From: Entophlyctis helioformis
Lineage: Eukaryota > Chytridiomycota > Chytridiomycetes > Chytridiales > Chytriomycetaceae
Assembly: GCA_025526915.1 (NCBI GenBank)
Contig: JAHLKH010000005.1
Span: 186,001 to 250,000, forward strand
Length of the DNA stretch: 64,000 nucleotides
Reading direction: 5' to 3'
In this document: piece by piece, positions 44,499 through 56,180 of the stretch
Layout: every line of letters begins with the position of its first letter
Numbering within the stretch: position 1 is the first letter of the stretch
Translations under genes and position numbers: made by a program
Notes under the pieces: model-generated
What the model was told of the DNA's origin: nothing
The model's database searches: none
The model's input: only the letters and a program-made list of their open reading frames with translations

Positions 44499-47400
44499 TT
44501 GGCCACGACGACCACGACGACGACGACCTCGACGACAGACAGCCGCAGCACCACCGCCACCACGACAAACGGCAGTGCCATCAACAGCAGCAGCAATAGC
44601 GCCATGCCTGGCAGTCATGCGCAGCCGGGATCCGCCGCTGGATTGATCCCCAGGCCAGCCGTGGCATCCGCACTCGCAGACACCCCGGCTGGCATTCCAT
44701 CGGCAAATGGTCTTGCGTCTGCTGAGCCTGGCTCAGGCAGCGCTTCGGCGGCCGCGGCAGCCACTGCCTCTGGCCCAGCCCACTCGGCGCATCCGCACGG
44801 CTCGTTGGCCACATCTGCTCCTGCAACCAGTGCAGGTGCCCAAGGCGCTGCTAGTCCTAACGGCGGCGGCATCGGCGGCATCGGCGGCGGCGGCGGTGGC
44901 GGAAGTGGTAGCGCAGCAGCCCCGCCGGGAGCAGTTGCTGCGCTGAGACCCTCGACCCACAAGCCGCACAAACAGCCCAAAATATGCGCCACATGCGGGA
45001 AGCGGATCGAGGGCGGCCAGTTTGTGCGGGCTGTCGGCTCGCACTACCATCTGGAGTGCTTTCGCTGCCAGGCAAGTGGCACTCTGTCTGCCTTGCTTCC
45101 CATGTCTGTCGCCGTCGCCGCAGCCCAGTGCTTTGGAGTCTTGCGAGTGCGGACCGCGACGATGTGCGGTGGAACAATATGCCCTGCCACGCCGGCCACG
45201 ACTGTATCTCTGCAGCGGATCTGCGATGGGCCGCACTCCAACAGCCCCGACAGAGCGCTGCTGCAAGCAGGGACTGTCGCTGTATTTGCCCGATCGGTGT
45301 CCCATGCGCAAGACATGCTGTCTGTATCGTGGCTGACCCTGCTTTGACTGGCGGCCGGCCAACATGCGCATCGCTCTGGATTGCAACAACAACCTTTGCA
45401 GGAGTGCAACGAAGTCGTCGCCGACAAGTTCTTCCCAGTGGCTGCCGATGGCGTCACCAAGATCTTCTGCGAAACAGACTATTTCAAGCGGCTTGATCTG
45501 ATTTGCGCTAGATGTGGCTTGGCCCTTCGCGGACCATACATCAATGCCCTCAATCGCAAATACCACATGGACCATTTTACGTATGCTTGCAGATTGCCTG
45601 TTTTATTGCCGGACAACGGCCTTGATGCCTGTCTGGCCATTGGAAACGTGCGCTAACGCTGCTCGTTCTGGCTGTTTCTGTTGTGGCAGATGCTCCGTGT
45701 GCCCGACCGTCTTTCGCCAACACGATTCATACTACGAGCGCGATGGACAGGTGTTTTGCGGCTATCACTACTCCATCTTCCATGCGGCCAAATGCGGTGG
45801 TTGCAACACCGCCGTTCTGAAAAACTTTGTTGAGATCAACAAAGACCAGGTTCCGAAGCAGTGGCATCCCCCTTGCTACATGATTTTCAAGGTGCGCACA
45901 ACATGCAACAACGCGGCATGCTGCTGCTGTTTTGCTGGCAACCCCCGTCTAATGCGCTGTCTTGACTTGATTGCGGTTCTGTTTGACATGGCAGCTGTGG
46001 AATGCCCAGCTGAGCCTACCAGAGCAACGCGCAGAGGATACATTTGCTCGGGATCCCGAGGGTATGTTGGCTCGTCAAAATGGCTTGCCGTCCAGAAGCC
46101 TTTGTTCGTTCTTTTCCTTGCTGGTGAGCTGACGATATGCGGCATGGCAATGGCTCTGCCGGTGCGTTGGCCAGTCGAGGTCCAAAAACAGCAGGTCATG
46201 GTGGAGCGTGCGGAACGCATCCTCCAAGTATTGTCAGCGTTTGAGGAGTCTGCGGCGGCCTGCATTTCAGAGATGCTCTTGCACTTCTCAAACGAGAGCA
46301 ACCTGCTCTGCGTCTTGCAGGCGGCCCGGTTCATTCAGCACGTCGACATTCTCTTTTCAACCATCGAAAACATCAACCACCGCCTTCTGCTGCTGAACGA
46401 CAGCTCTGCTCTGCAACAGACAAAGGAGCCGAAGCAACTCGTCAAGAAGATCTTTTACTTTTTCACCAACCTGTCAGGCAAGGACACATCTGTGCGGCAA
46501 CGTGCCACCCTCGGCCTGATCCAGCAAGTCACAAGCCTCGCACATACGCTCAAGAAAGTCATCCGCACTGCTTTTGCGGGCTCGTTGCGCCTGGTGCGTC
46601 CTGTTGCATGTTTTGTTCGTTTGGCCTTTAGAGACTGTCCACGATCGTCTGGCTGGTGACGGACTGCTGATTCGCTTTTTTCGTTGGCGGCGACGGTGGT
46701 GGCGGTGGTGTGCACTCACAGGAGCAAGTCCACGGCGAAATGGAGGCTGTGAACCAGTTTCTTGCCGAACTGTCAAGCATCCACGTACGGCAGGGAGAGC
46801 ACCCGACGCGGCTCTTGCCGAACAACACGGATGCTCCTTGCGCGGTATGCCAACAGGTGTTTGATGACGACAGCATCAAGTTTGACCAGGTCCAGTGGCA
46901 CGCACACTGCTTCAACTGCACTGCATGCAACATAAATCTGGGAAGCGACCCAGCACAAGCTTTGTGCGATCCCCAGGGCTGGTTGCCATACTGCCACGTC
47001 CACGCGCCAGCAGGCGCTGTTGCTGGCGCAGAAAAGTTTACCAGATTCCAAAGGTAAGCCATGCCCAGTCCTTGTTCACGGAGAAAGTGTCTATGTAACC
47101 CGGCACTGACCCCTCCTATAATGGACTCGGTTGGTACGCTTTCGGCTCCCTAGATTCATCAGCCTGCTCTGGTGCACATGGAGTCGCCTGTGCTTGTGGC
47201 TCAAGATCGAAGAGAGACGTAAGCTGGCTATTGTCTGCATTGGCTTGATGGCGATGTGGCATTCTGGCGCGTTTGTTTTTTGTTGTGCGTGGGTCTCATA
47301 TAGCATGCACATGGTTGGCTCGTTGCATAGATCTCATTCCGACTACGCCACTCGATGATTCTGACGCGTACCGCGACCAAAACAGCAGCGACGACGAGCA

Positions 47401-48924
47401 CCGGCATGCTGACCAAGAGGAGGAATTCTTTGACGAAGACGAGCCATACACGCCTGCAGCAGCCCCAGCCAACAATTCTGACCAGGCTAAGGCCAAGTAC
47501 ACTTCATGGCAAGTTGCCAACGACCCATCCAGCGACTCTGACGTGTACTTGTCGGAGCTCTCTGGACTGCAGCACCTTGCTGTTCGCCAGCTCGCCTCGT
47601 TGGCTTTGCATCCGCTTCTCGAGCGATACGTTAATCTCAACCAGCTGTTGGAGATTGTCGAGGCTCCCAAGCCGTCGTCTGTGTGGTCCAAGATGGTTGA
47701 TGTTATGAAACCCGCCAAGCGCAGACGGAAGGGTATGGATGCTTGCTGCTTGCTGCTGGATGCTCTGTATGTTGGTCGATATCTCGCTCGGGCTGATCTT
47801 GACTGACTTGCTGGCATTGCAACCGTGTAAATGCAGGCACATTTGGTGTTCCACTCGAAGACCTTGTTGAAAGCTCTGGCGTGGATTCGGAAATGGGCGT
47901 GGGCACTGGCACTGTTCGAATCCCTTTGATCATGGAGCACTGTGTCCGTACTCTGCAGCGCAGTGGTAAGCGGCTCTCTTGCTCTTGCTTTTGCTGGGGA
48001 TCCTGGTCGTGCTGAGCTGGAGAGTTGCTCATTTATCCTCTGGCATGATCGCGTGGATTGGCCGAGCTTAGATTTGGCCACCGAGGGTATATTCCGCAAG
48101 AACGGTAACATTAGACGACTCAAGGAGGTCTGCGAGCGTATTGACAACGACCCCAAGGACATTGATCTCTCCAACGACAACCCGATCCAGATTGCGGCCC
48201 TCATGAAAAAGTTTCTTCGTGAGATGCCCGACCCGCTTTTGACATTCAAGCTCAAGGACCTGTTTGTGATTGCGCAAAGTAAGCTGCGCGTTCCTTTGTC
48301 GCCTCGAGCCTGTCCTAACGCCTTTCTGACCGCTCTCTTGCTCTCACCTTTTGGAACTCTCGCGTTGACACAGAGCTTGAGAGTGAGGCAGATCGTCTGT
48401 TGGCCGTGCGGCTTCTTTGCTGCCTGCTGCCCAAGCCCAACCTGGAACTGCTGAGTGTGCTGGCCCAATTCTTCCACGAGGTTGCAAGCTATTGCGGCGC
48501 AGACGGCCAGCCAGGCAACAGGATGCACATGGAGAATATTGCTACAGTTATTGCACCCAACATTTTGTATTCCAAGACTGGCGCGAGTCCTGAAGACTCT
48601 GTGTATTGTGTTCGAGCGGTCCACCTGATCTTGGAGAACATGCCCGATGTGTTCAAGGTGCGTGCCTTGGTGGCCATGCCGCGTCTAGTGGCTTGCCACT
48701 GACCAGCTGGGAGTGTTTCCACTGACCATAATGGGCCACCACAGGTTCCAAGCATCATCGTCGAGGGACTCAAGGAAGACGGGGCCGATTTCAACCCAAC
48801 GTCCAAGTTTGAGCTTCGCAAAAAGTACGAGGATGTGGCGAGCAAGGTGCGAAACTTGCAAGTGAGCCAAAACACAGGGCCAGAGGCCGAGCAGGCTTTG
48901 ATTGATGATGTGGAGAGGGATTGA
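44499..48924 (+). CDS. LRG1: LIM-domain Rho GTPase-activating protein, Lrg1 type
   Basis: Fungal Rho1 GAP linking cell-wall synthesis and polarity. A Thr/Ser/Ala/Gly-rich N-terminus is followed by LIM1 (CATCGKRIEGGQF ... CFRCQ, continued after an intron as ECNEVVADKFF), LIM2 (CARCGLALRGPYINAL ... FCGYH) and a helical middle (AERILQVLSAFEESAAACI). LIM3 follows (CAVCQQVFDDD ... CFNCTAC), then an acidic linker and a RhoGAP domain: GTFGVPLEDLV, arginine finger EGIFRKNGN, DNPIQIAALMKKFLREMP and MHMENIATVIAPN. The LIM1 intron uses a GC-AG pair. Start at 44499 is only 30 nt after the ANAPC2 stop; ATG 44604 is an alternative. The stop is 18 nt from the convergent CCNDBP1 end. Confidence 0.88.
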
Positions 48925-48942
48925 ATAAACAAGTGTGCTTTA

Positions 48943-50100
48943 TCACAGCTTGAGTTTGCCAAGAAGCTGTGTGATCTGCGTTGTGCAGAGATCCAGCCAT
49001 GCATCGTCCTTTTTCGGCTGCGATGCCTGAGCCGGAGCTGCCTCCTCTGCAATGCCTTTATCGGCACCACAGTCGCGTCGCTGGACACGATACCAGACGC
49101 GGGCGGCTTGCAGCAATCTGCTTTCGGCCTCGGCAAGTTCATCAACTGCTTTGCCGACTTGTTCGCTGGCCGCGTCAATGGGCGGATCCATGTTGCCCAC
49201 AAGATCGTCTGCGGCCTCGACACACTTGGCGGCCAGATCCACAAGATCATCCAAGGCAAGGTTTGCGTCTGCCGAGCGGCCTGCGTTTTCGGGCCGGGCC
49301 ACAGCAATGGCGAGCTTCTTAACCGACAGCTTGACAGTCTTGATCATGGTTTGGGCGTTGCGGATCCACACCTTGTCGTGCTCGGTCAGCGTTGCCGCGC
49401 CGCCACCTTCGTCGTCGTCGTCGTCGTCGTCGTCATCCAGAAGCTCGCCCCAACCGTCTGCAGCATTCTTGTCGTCATGGCCGCGTTCGAGCATGTCTTG
49501 GCACTCGTCAACGGCGTCCGTGAGTTGGTCCGAGATGGCGCTCAGCTTGAGAGTGGCGATGGCGCTGTTGGACACGGGCAGCTGCTCGATTGCCTCGCAC
49601 GCAGCCCACACACCGCCTGTAGCCGCCTTGGCATCCAGCTTGGCGAGCGACTTGGGCTGCGTCAGGGCGGTTGTGAGAAGCAGCGACAGGCTGGAGAGGA
49701 GGTTGTGCACCTTGACGTGCAGCAGACGGCTGAGCATGCGGCCCAGAGACGCTGGAAGCGTCAATGCACTGTCGACAAGCATGCGGCTGCACTCTGCGAG
49801 CTTGCCACTTGCGCTGCGAGCCTCTTTGACGTCCGAGGCTTGGGCAGCAATGGTCAGCAGTGTCACCTGGTGCGAGACCATTTTGGCAAGGGCCGTCAAC
49901 CGAGGCTGCGAATCGGTCAAGTCGGTGATGGTGTTGCCCAGCAGGCCTGCAACAGCCTGGCTCGAGGGCTCTGAGCCAGCGCGGCCCGACGCTGATGCCG
50001 TCTGCGATGCCTGCGATGCCTGCGATGCCTGCGATGCCTGCAGTCGGTCCAGGCATGCCTTGAGAGCAACGTCCAGTTCGGCAATGATTGTCTCGACCAT
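48943..50100 (-). CDS. CCNDBP1: Grap2/cyclin-D-interacting protein family (GCIP)
   Basis: Single-exon ORF of 385 residues, all-helical. It matches the CCNDBP1/GCIP family in length and pattern: GLLGNTITDLTDSQPRL near the start, VHNLLSSLSLLLTTALTQ, GVWAACEAIEQLP, an acidic run (DDDDDDDDDE), then TMIKTVKLSVKKLAIAVARP and a C-terminal WLDLCTTQITQLLGKL. The human protein binds cyclin D1 and HLH factors; the role in fungi is unknown. A Gln-Ala-Ser repeat (QASQASQASQ) lies at residues 21-33. Start codons of this gene and ALG14 are only 10 nt apart. Confidence 0.75.
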   Translation of the reverse strand: MVETIIAELDVALKACLDRLQASQASQASQASQTASASGRAGSEPSSQAVAGLLGNTITDLTDSQPRLTALAKMVSHQVTLLTIAAQASDVKEARSASGKLAECSRMLVDSALTLPASLGRMLSRLLHVKVHNLLSSLSLLLTTALTQPKSLAKLDAKAATGGVWAACEAIEQLPVSNSAIATLKLSAISDQLTDAVDECQDMLERGHDDKNAADGWGELLDDDDDDDDDEGGGAATLTEHDKVWIRNAQTMIKTVKLSVKKLAIAVARPENAGRSADANLALDDLVDLAAKCVEAADDLVGNMDPPIDAASEQVGKAVDELAEAESRLLQAARVWYRVQRRDCGADKGIAEEAAPAQASQPKKDDAWLDLCTTQITQLLGKLKL

Positions 50101-50110
50101 GTTTCCAAAA

Positions 50111-51072
50111 ATGCCGCCAACCGCCGCTGTTGCCTCGATCGCCTTGGCCGTTCTGGCGCTTCTTGCCGTGGTTGCGGCGCTTGCAGCCAGACAACGACGA
50201 CGACGGGCCCAGGCACGAACAGCGCATCCAAACAGACGCAGCCTTTGCGTTGTGCTTGGCTCGGGTAGACCTGTGCTGGTTGGCGGCGGCCATGTGAGGT
50301 GACTGCATACTTATTGCTGGCTTCTGCGCCGCCAGGTGGCCACACGTTTGAGATGATGCGCTTGTTGCGCCAGATCCCGCAAGCCACGTTCACTCCGCGC
50401 ACATACGTCGTGGCCGCAACGGACGCAGGCAGCGAGTCCAAGGCGCTTGCGCTTGAGCGTGAACTGGCAGGCAACCCATCTGCGGCCCATGATCAGCATG
50501 TGAGCGCTACTGGTTACCAATCTGCTCATTCTGTCAACGCTCATTTTGAGCATGGTGCTGGACCTTGTGCGATCAAGCCATGAACTGATCTGAAAGTCGC
50601 AGAATGGGCAGGATCCGACATTTGCAATTGTCAAGATCCCCCGCAGCCGCGAGGTGAAGCAATCGTGGGTGTCGACCCTGTTCACAACCCTGTATGCTGC
50701 AACGGTCTCACTTGGCGTGCTGCTCAAGATCCAGCCTGACATGGCAAGTGCACACCGTTTTCAGACGCAAGACCTTGTGCATGGGCATGGGCATGAGCAT
50801 GGGCATGAGCACGAGGAATGGACTGACACCAAGGAATGCAGCTTGTCTGCAATGGGCCTGGCACATGTGTGCCAATTGCACTCCTGGCGCGGCTGTTGCG
50901 CTTTCTAGGCGTGCTGGACACCCGCGTTGTCTTTGTCGAGTCGCTTGCGCGTGTCCATAAGCTGTCGCTCTCTGGCCGCATCCTGTACCCCTTTGCAGAC
51001 CAGCTGATCGTCCAATGGCCCGAGCTCGCTGCCAAATATCCAAAAGCCGTCTATCAAGGACGGCTTGTGTAG
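50111..51072 (+). CDS. ALG14: ALG14, membrane subunit of UDP-GlcNAc transferase
   Basis: ER-membrane anchor recruiting ALG13 for the second step of N-glycan lipid-precursor synthesis. The N-terminus from 50111 is one hydrophobic helix (VASIALAVLALLAVVAALAA) followed by Arg-rich cytosolic sequence. After an intron comes the family motif GSGGHTFEMMRLL, TYVVAATDAGS, PRSREVKQSW, LQLVCNGPGTCVPIALL, VVFVESLARVHKLSLSG and the C-terminal LYPFADQLIVQWPEL, which contacts ALG13. Three to four exons. It shares its upstream region with CCNDBP1. Confidence 0.92.
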
Positions 51073-51192
51073 TTCTTTCTGGCATCGGTACAGCAGCAAT
51101 CCTGCCAGGCCGCACTTCGCATGGGACACACGCCTCAATTGCAGGGATTTCATCTGTCGACAATACCATTCATTCCCTTGACGCCGAGCAGT

Positions 51193-52069
51193 CTACAATG
51201 CCTGTGCCTCTCTGTTCTTTCTGCGCATGCGCTCAAGCTCGTTCATGAACGGCGACGGGAAAGGGCACTTTGTGATGTCGGGCTTCCACGTGACCTGGGA
51301 AACAAGGTTTGCCTTTGTGTCGTTGGCACCCTCTGTCGACGTTGGCGCGATGGTGCAGATGGGTCAGGACGGCGCTGTGTAAAAGGAGCGAGTTCAGAAG
51401 AAAATGATCATGCACAGCCCCTCACCAGCAAGCTTCTTGAACTTGCTCTCGGGCTCGGGAACGGGAATGAGCGTCTGGGTGGCAAGAGACAGACGCTGCA
51501 TCTCCTTGCGGTGGGTAAGCGGGTTCATGGTCCAGTGCAACTCTGTCTTTGTGGGCATTCTGAGCCGGCAGTGTCAGCAGAGATGCTCGCCGTGCACGAA
51601 CACAGCAACGGGGTCATTCCGTCAAGGCCGTCGCCCCAGCAGCAGCAGCAGCAGCAGCACTCACCCAATAGTCGGATCGACAAGCTCGACGTGGGAGTGG
51701 TGGATGGGCATTTCCTTTTGAATGCGGCCGCCCTTGGGATACAGGGGGTTTGGCTTGATGTGCTTGATGCCCTGCACAGTTTAAGAGCAGTGCGACAGTG
51801 GTCAGCAACACTGCACACGGACTGGGCTTGCCCTACACATGCACTGCACACGGCTGCACACAGGCTGCACACACCAACTTGCAGTCCTCCACGACGACAC
51901 TGTTGAGCTCCGTGATCACTTCGAGCACTCTGCCCTGCTTGCCAACGTCCTTGTTGCCGCCGACAATCTGCACAAGGTCGCCCTTGAACAGCGTCCACTG
52001 CTTGATTTGGTTCTTGGGGTGGATGTTGGGCTGGATGCGGCGCATCATGTTGGACCCTCTGAACTTCAT
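51193..52069 (-). CDS. MRPL24: Mitochondrial large-subunit ribosomal protein uL24m
   Basis: From ATG 52069 (MKFRGSNMMRRIQPN) the first exon carries the KOW motif: LFKGDLVQIVGGNKDVGKQG then RVLEVITELNSVVVEDC. Later exons read NPLYPKGGRIQKEMPIHHSH and VELVDPTIG, TELHWTMNPLTHRKEMQ, and a last exon GANDTKANLVSQVTWKPD ending REAQAL. Mitochondrial-type extensions beyond the bacterial L24 core are present. Acts in assembly of the mitoribosomal large subunit. Divergent from mL54, another mitoribosomal gene, 225 bp away. An upstream in-frame ATG (52159) could add a presequence. Confidence 0.85.
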
Positions 52070-52294
52070 GGCTGCTGGCTGGTCGCTTGGTGTTGGTCGC
52101 TGGTCTTTGTGTGAAAGGTGGTCCAAAGGAGATCTGACCAAACGGGCAAAGTTGGCCACAAAAACTCTGAGGTGTGCATTGCTCGCGGCTTGACCGAGAA
52201 CAGGTCTGGCTGCTTGCCTGCCTGCTTGCCTGCTTGCGTGCCTGTCTGTCTGCCTGCCGCCTGCCTGCTTGCATGTGTGCAGGCCGGCTCCGTC

Positions 52295-52954
52295 ATGGCC
52301 GCATGGCTAACCAACCAGCCTGTTCTGTCTAGCACCAGGATGATGACGGCCAGCCGACGGACAATCGCCCTTGCATCGACGTTCTTGCGAAGGAGCAGCA
52401 GCACCACAACCGCAGCCGCAGCCGCAGCAGCACCCGCCAGCGCCGCTGCCTCTGTGGCGTCCGCGTCCACCACTCCAGCAGGCATGTAGCACCGTCTCTC
52501 CTTGCCGAGCACATGTTGTCGGCCTGCACCCTTGGACGCAACGGCGTTGCTGATCGTCCATTCGTCAGCGAATCGCCGTGTTGCCACGCCGACGAGCACT
52601 GTTGGTGTTGGCAACATGGCATTCGCATGGTATTCGCATGCTTGCTAGCCGTATTCGTCCTTGGCTGGATGGTGGAAACGGGACTGACACGGCATATTGG
52701 ATACCGGCGTGGTGTGGCAACCGACAGTCGTTTCGTCGGTCAAGGAAGGCACCGTTCTGAAGGGCATCAACATCCTCAAGGACGGCAAGGATCCCGTTGC
52801 AATGGCCGATGCAGAGTACCCAGCCTGGCTCTGGACGCTGCTCGAGCCAAAGAAGCTGGAGTGGTCTGCAGAGGAAAAGATGTCCATTCGCTATCTCCGC
52901 ACGCTCTCTGGCGCCAAGATCCAGGCCTTTGCACTCTCCAAACGCACCAAATAG
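52295..52954 (+). CDS. MRPL54: Mitochondrial ribosomal protein mL54
   Basis: The first exon (from 52295) encodes a basic, Ser/Ala-rich N-terminus (RRTIALASTFLRRSSSTTTA) suited to mitochondrial import. After an intron, the conserved mL54 block reads VLKGINILKDGKDPVAM then AEYPAWLWTLLEPKK, and the protein ends LSKRTK. Length and the ILKDGKDP / EYPxWLW signature fit yeast Mrpl37 and human MRPL54. The intron acceptor could not be fixed. The 52,200-52,275 stretch before the ATG is built of ctgcctgc/cttgc repeats. Confidence 0.8.
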
Positions 52955-53195
52955 GAGGCTAGTAGCCCCAATGAACAAACTGTGGCTCATGCATCTTCCC
53001 AGAAACAACAAGACAGCTCCAATGGATCTAGACCGTGGATGGTATTCATGCACAATCCAGACAGGAGGTTTGGCCGCGATCGTTTTCTTATTGCTCGCTT
53101 CAGGACGTTTGATCGGCATTGATGCAGCGAACCAAGCCTACTTGCCTGCCTCAAGATGCCATGCCGACCATATCACTTGTGGGAGCAACGCATCC

Positions 53196-55851
53196 TCAGT
53201 ATGCATCCGCTTCAAGCAAAGTTATGATGGATCGTGCCAGCGACAGCCCAACCCCGCGACGTCCCTCGCCAATGGACCGCAGTAGCGTCTCTTTGGATGC
53301 CTGATCCCGTGCTTCTGCGAGTGCCTGAAGCAGTGCGCGCGACGTGGGGTACTTTGCTGCAATCGCCAATGCCTTTTCCGAGCTGACGCCGCGAATGCAC
53401 ATGAGCTGGCGGAGCCATATGTCTCCTAGTGTAAACCCGTTTGACTTGCCGTTGATCCCGCTAAATGCTTCGTATGTGAGCAAAATGGATTGCTTTCCAT
53501 GGCTCTGGCCAGCCGCGCTGCTGTGTGATCGCATCCTCAACTCGTGTTCGCACGCTCGCCGGAGATCGGGCAGGGACTCTTTTGTGACATCTGCAGCCCG
53601 AAGCGCGTACAAGTCTTGTGTCTATCGCAAGTGTGAGTAAGTGCACCAGGTAATACAGTCAGTAACCACGGCCAGTGTGCAATGCCCGTCAGTGTGTGTG
53701 CGGCATGTATGTGAGCACCAGAGCAATCAAAATCTATGCTGCTGCTTCTGATCAGCAAACATACCCGATACATGCTCTGGATGGCGCAGGTCAGATTGTG
53801 CAGGTATGTGACCGTTTCGTTTGGAGAGTATGTGTGCTTGAGGAAAAAGCCATCGAGGATCTGTGTCTGCGTGATGGCCGTCATAATCTTGTCCATGCCA
53901 AATCCTTCGGCATCTGCCGTCGAGACCTCTTCAATGAGGTATATAAGGTTGCTCATGCCGCAACTTCCGAGTCGAAACTGTTCATGCACACGTTCGCACA
54001 TCAGGCAGGACATTGAAAAGAGCATTAATCCAGAGCGTGCCGTCATGCGTTTTGACAAGACATGCAACAAGGATGCCAGCGACAACGCCTGGAAACACAG
54101 GCGCACACACTTTTTGCTCTTTGAAGCGATCGTCTTTGATGCTGGCAACTAAGTCGTCGAGCAGCTTGCGCTCAATGATAAAGTCCAGTGCGATCTCGTC
54201 GTCGTGGTGCAAGCCAAGACCCGACTGTTGATACACGCCACTGGATCCAGGCTTGCGTTTTGCAATCCACATCACATCGCCAAGTGGAAGCGCTCTTGTA
54301 ATCACAGACACTTTCAGCTGCTCAAGCTCCTTTTGGAAAAACTGCCGGTTGGTGCCGCGTACAATCTCTCGAGAGTCCAGAAGGAGATGGATGTCGAATG
54401 TTCCCGCCTGCATGCACACGAGCCTCGCATTCATGTTGGCAGCATTTGCCGGCGCTGTCCGGGATCCAAGATGCGGGGTGTTTGGTTCTCGCGGCATGTG
54501 TGGAGCAGCACCGGGACAAGCAGGCTGTCCATTATCACCCGGCTGTGATGGCACTCTCGATCCAGTGGGCAATGCCACTGCTGGGATCGTTCGGGGAATG
54601 AACGTTGTACGCTGTGAAGACCCCTGTGGTTCCAACAGGAAAGCGCCTAGTGCACCAGACAAAGCGTCGCGTGTGGCAGACCCGCCAGCCAAGGCTTGAC
54701 CGCCATGTGCCTGCATGCCCATGCCTGGAATTCCGTATCCAGAGTACTCATCCAGCTCGCTGTATGCGTCGTCCGAAGTCTCGGAAGCCAGCTCCAGGCT
54801 GGCAGTGTTGGGATGGCTGGCAGCCGAGGCTTGAAGAGTCCGTGCAAGCTCTGCAAGTTGGCGCGCGAGATCGCGGCCCTCTTCGGTCAGCGTGAAGCGG
54901 TGGGGCATGCCGGTGCGGAAGACAAGGTCTTTGGCCACGAGCGTAGACATGGAGCTCCAGGCCGTGTGGTTGGCACCCTTGTTGGCATTGGGGATGGTAA
55001 AAGACGAATCCGAATATGCCTCGCCTGCCGTTATGATTTCGTGTTTGGACATGAAGTTGGACACTGGCGCGTGGAGGTGAAGGGCCAGCAATATAGCGTA
55101 CGCGCCGGATCTGTATCTTGGAACGTAGACACGCTCAGCAGCCGACTTGGCGTATGCTCGTTTTGGTGGTTGCCGTGGTGATGCATGCGCGACTGAAGCA
55201 GCAGGTGCACTGTGCGCAGACGGGCGTGATGCACAGACGCTGCGGTCCAAGTCTTGGTCCACAGCGGCAGCTTGCGACTGTGTCTGCGGCCTCTGCCAGT
55301 CTGCTGCTGCTTGTGGGTTGCTCTGGATGTGCTTTTGCAGACGACGCTCGAGGCGCTCGGCGATCTTGGGGCCAACGTACTTGACTTTGGATGCCTCGGT
55401 GCCGGACCAAAGGCGCTGTGGGTGCTGCCGCAGCTGTCCATTGCCTACCACAGCAGCATGAGCCACGCCGGCAGCTGACGGCATTGGAAGGCAGCGGGCG
55501 GCACTCGTCCGGACAGGACGGCACTTGCCTTCTTGAACGTGAACGGCAGCTTCGACGCAGCCCCGTTCACAAGCGCATCGGCCCTTGCTGCCTCGTACCC
55601 TGTCCAGGCACCGAACAGGCACCGCACAGGCACTGCACGATCAGACTCGTTGTAGGCAGGTGCACGGCAGGCAGGCGGACAGGCAGGCAGGCGGACAGGC
55701 AGGCAGGGCAGGCGGACAGGGCAGGCGGAGCGCACGCACATTCAGACAGCCACTGCACAAACAGCGGATTGGCCGGCGTCTCTGATCCAGCACGCCCAAT
55801 CTTGGCCGCGGCCTCTGGCGCTGCTGCTCCTGCTGCGGCCACTGCCGCCAT
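53196..55851 (-). CDS. MUS81: Structure-specific endonuclease MUS81
   Basis: Catalytic subunit of the MUS81-EME1 nuclease that resolves stalled forks and recombination joints. From ATG 55851: NPLFVQWLSE and, after an intron with short tandem repeats, the N-terminal HhH region (KVKYVGPKIAERLERRL) and a winged-helix segment (YRSGAYAILLALHLH ... HRFTLTEEGRDLA). The XPF-type nuclease core then shows LLLDSREI, LGDVMWIAKRK and IIERKLLDDLVASI (ERKxxxD intact), then ILDGFFLKHT. A C-terminal HhH pair (LRQLMCIRGVSSEKALAIAA) closes it. Domain order and catalytic residues match human MUS81. Confidence 0.92.
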
Positions 55852-56180
55852 GCTGCACCCACGGCCGCGTCCTCGGCCTCGACCACGACCTCGCCCTCGC
55901 CCTCGCCCGTGTCGTGTCCATGCTCGTGTTCCATGAGATCTGGTTGCCGCAAACACTTTCCCTCGAACGGATCAGGTTCGTCTGTCGCTGCTGTGTGCTG
56001 CCTGTGTGAGCCTGTGTGCTGCCTGTGCTGCACCAGTGGATGGCACGCACGGCGGCCAGCCAACTGAGCCAACTGAGCCAGCTGAGCCAACTGACACTGG
56101 CCCTTGGCGCTCTCTGCACGCTCGGCACCCAGGCCATGATGCATCACCCGCAACCGTCGGGCGACCTGCGTGCAACCATC
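55852..56180. promoter_or_regulatory. Divergent MUS81/U2AF2 intergenic region
   Basis: No supported gene. A repetitive stretch (tcggcctcgaccacg..., gcctgtgtgctgcc and actgagcca repeats) lies between the MUS81 ATG and the U2AF2 start; Gly-Arg dipeptide ORFs here are repeat artefacts. It may contain a U2AF2 5' UTR or first exon. Confidence 0.4.

Noticed and set aside
49052..50302. 416-residue plus-strand ORF
   Set aside because: It lies antisense to the whole CCNDBP1 gene; composition is low complexity with no family motif.
55567..55956. Gly-Arg repeat protein
   Set aside because: Upstream part is a repeat artefact; only the segment from 55851 belongs to MUS81.
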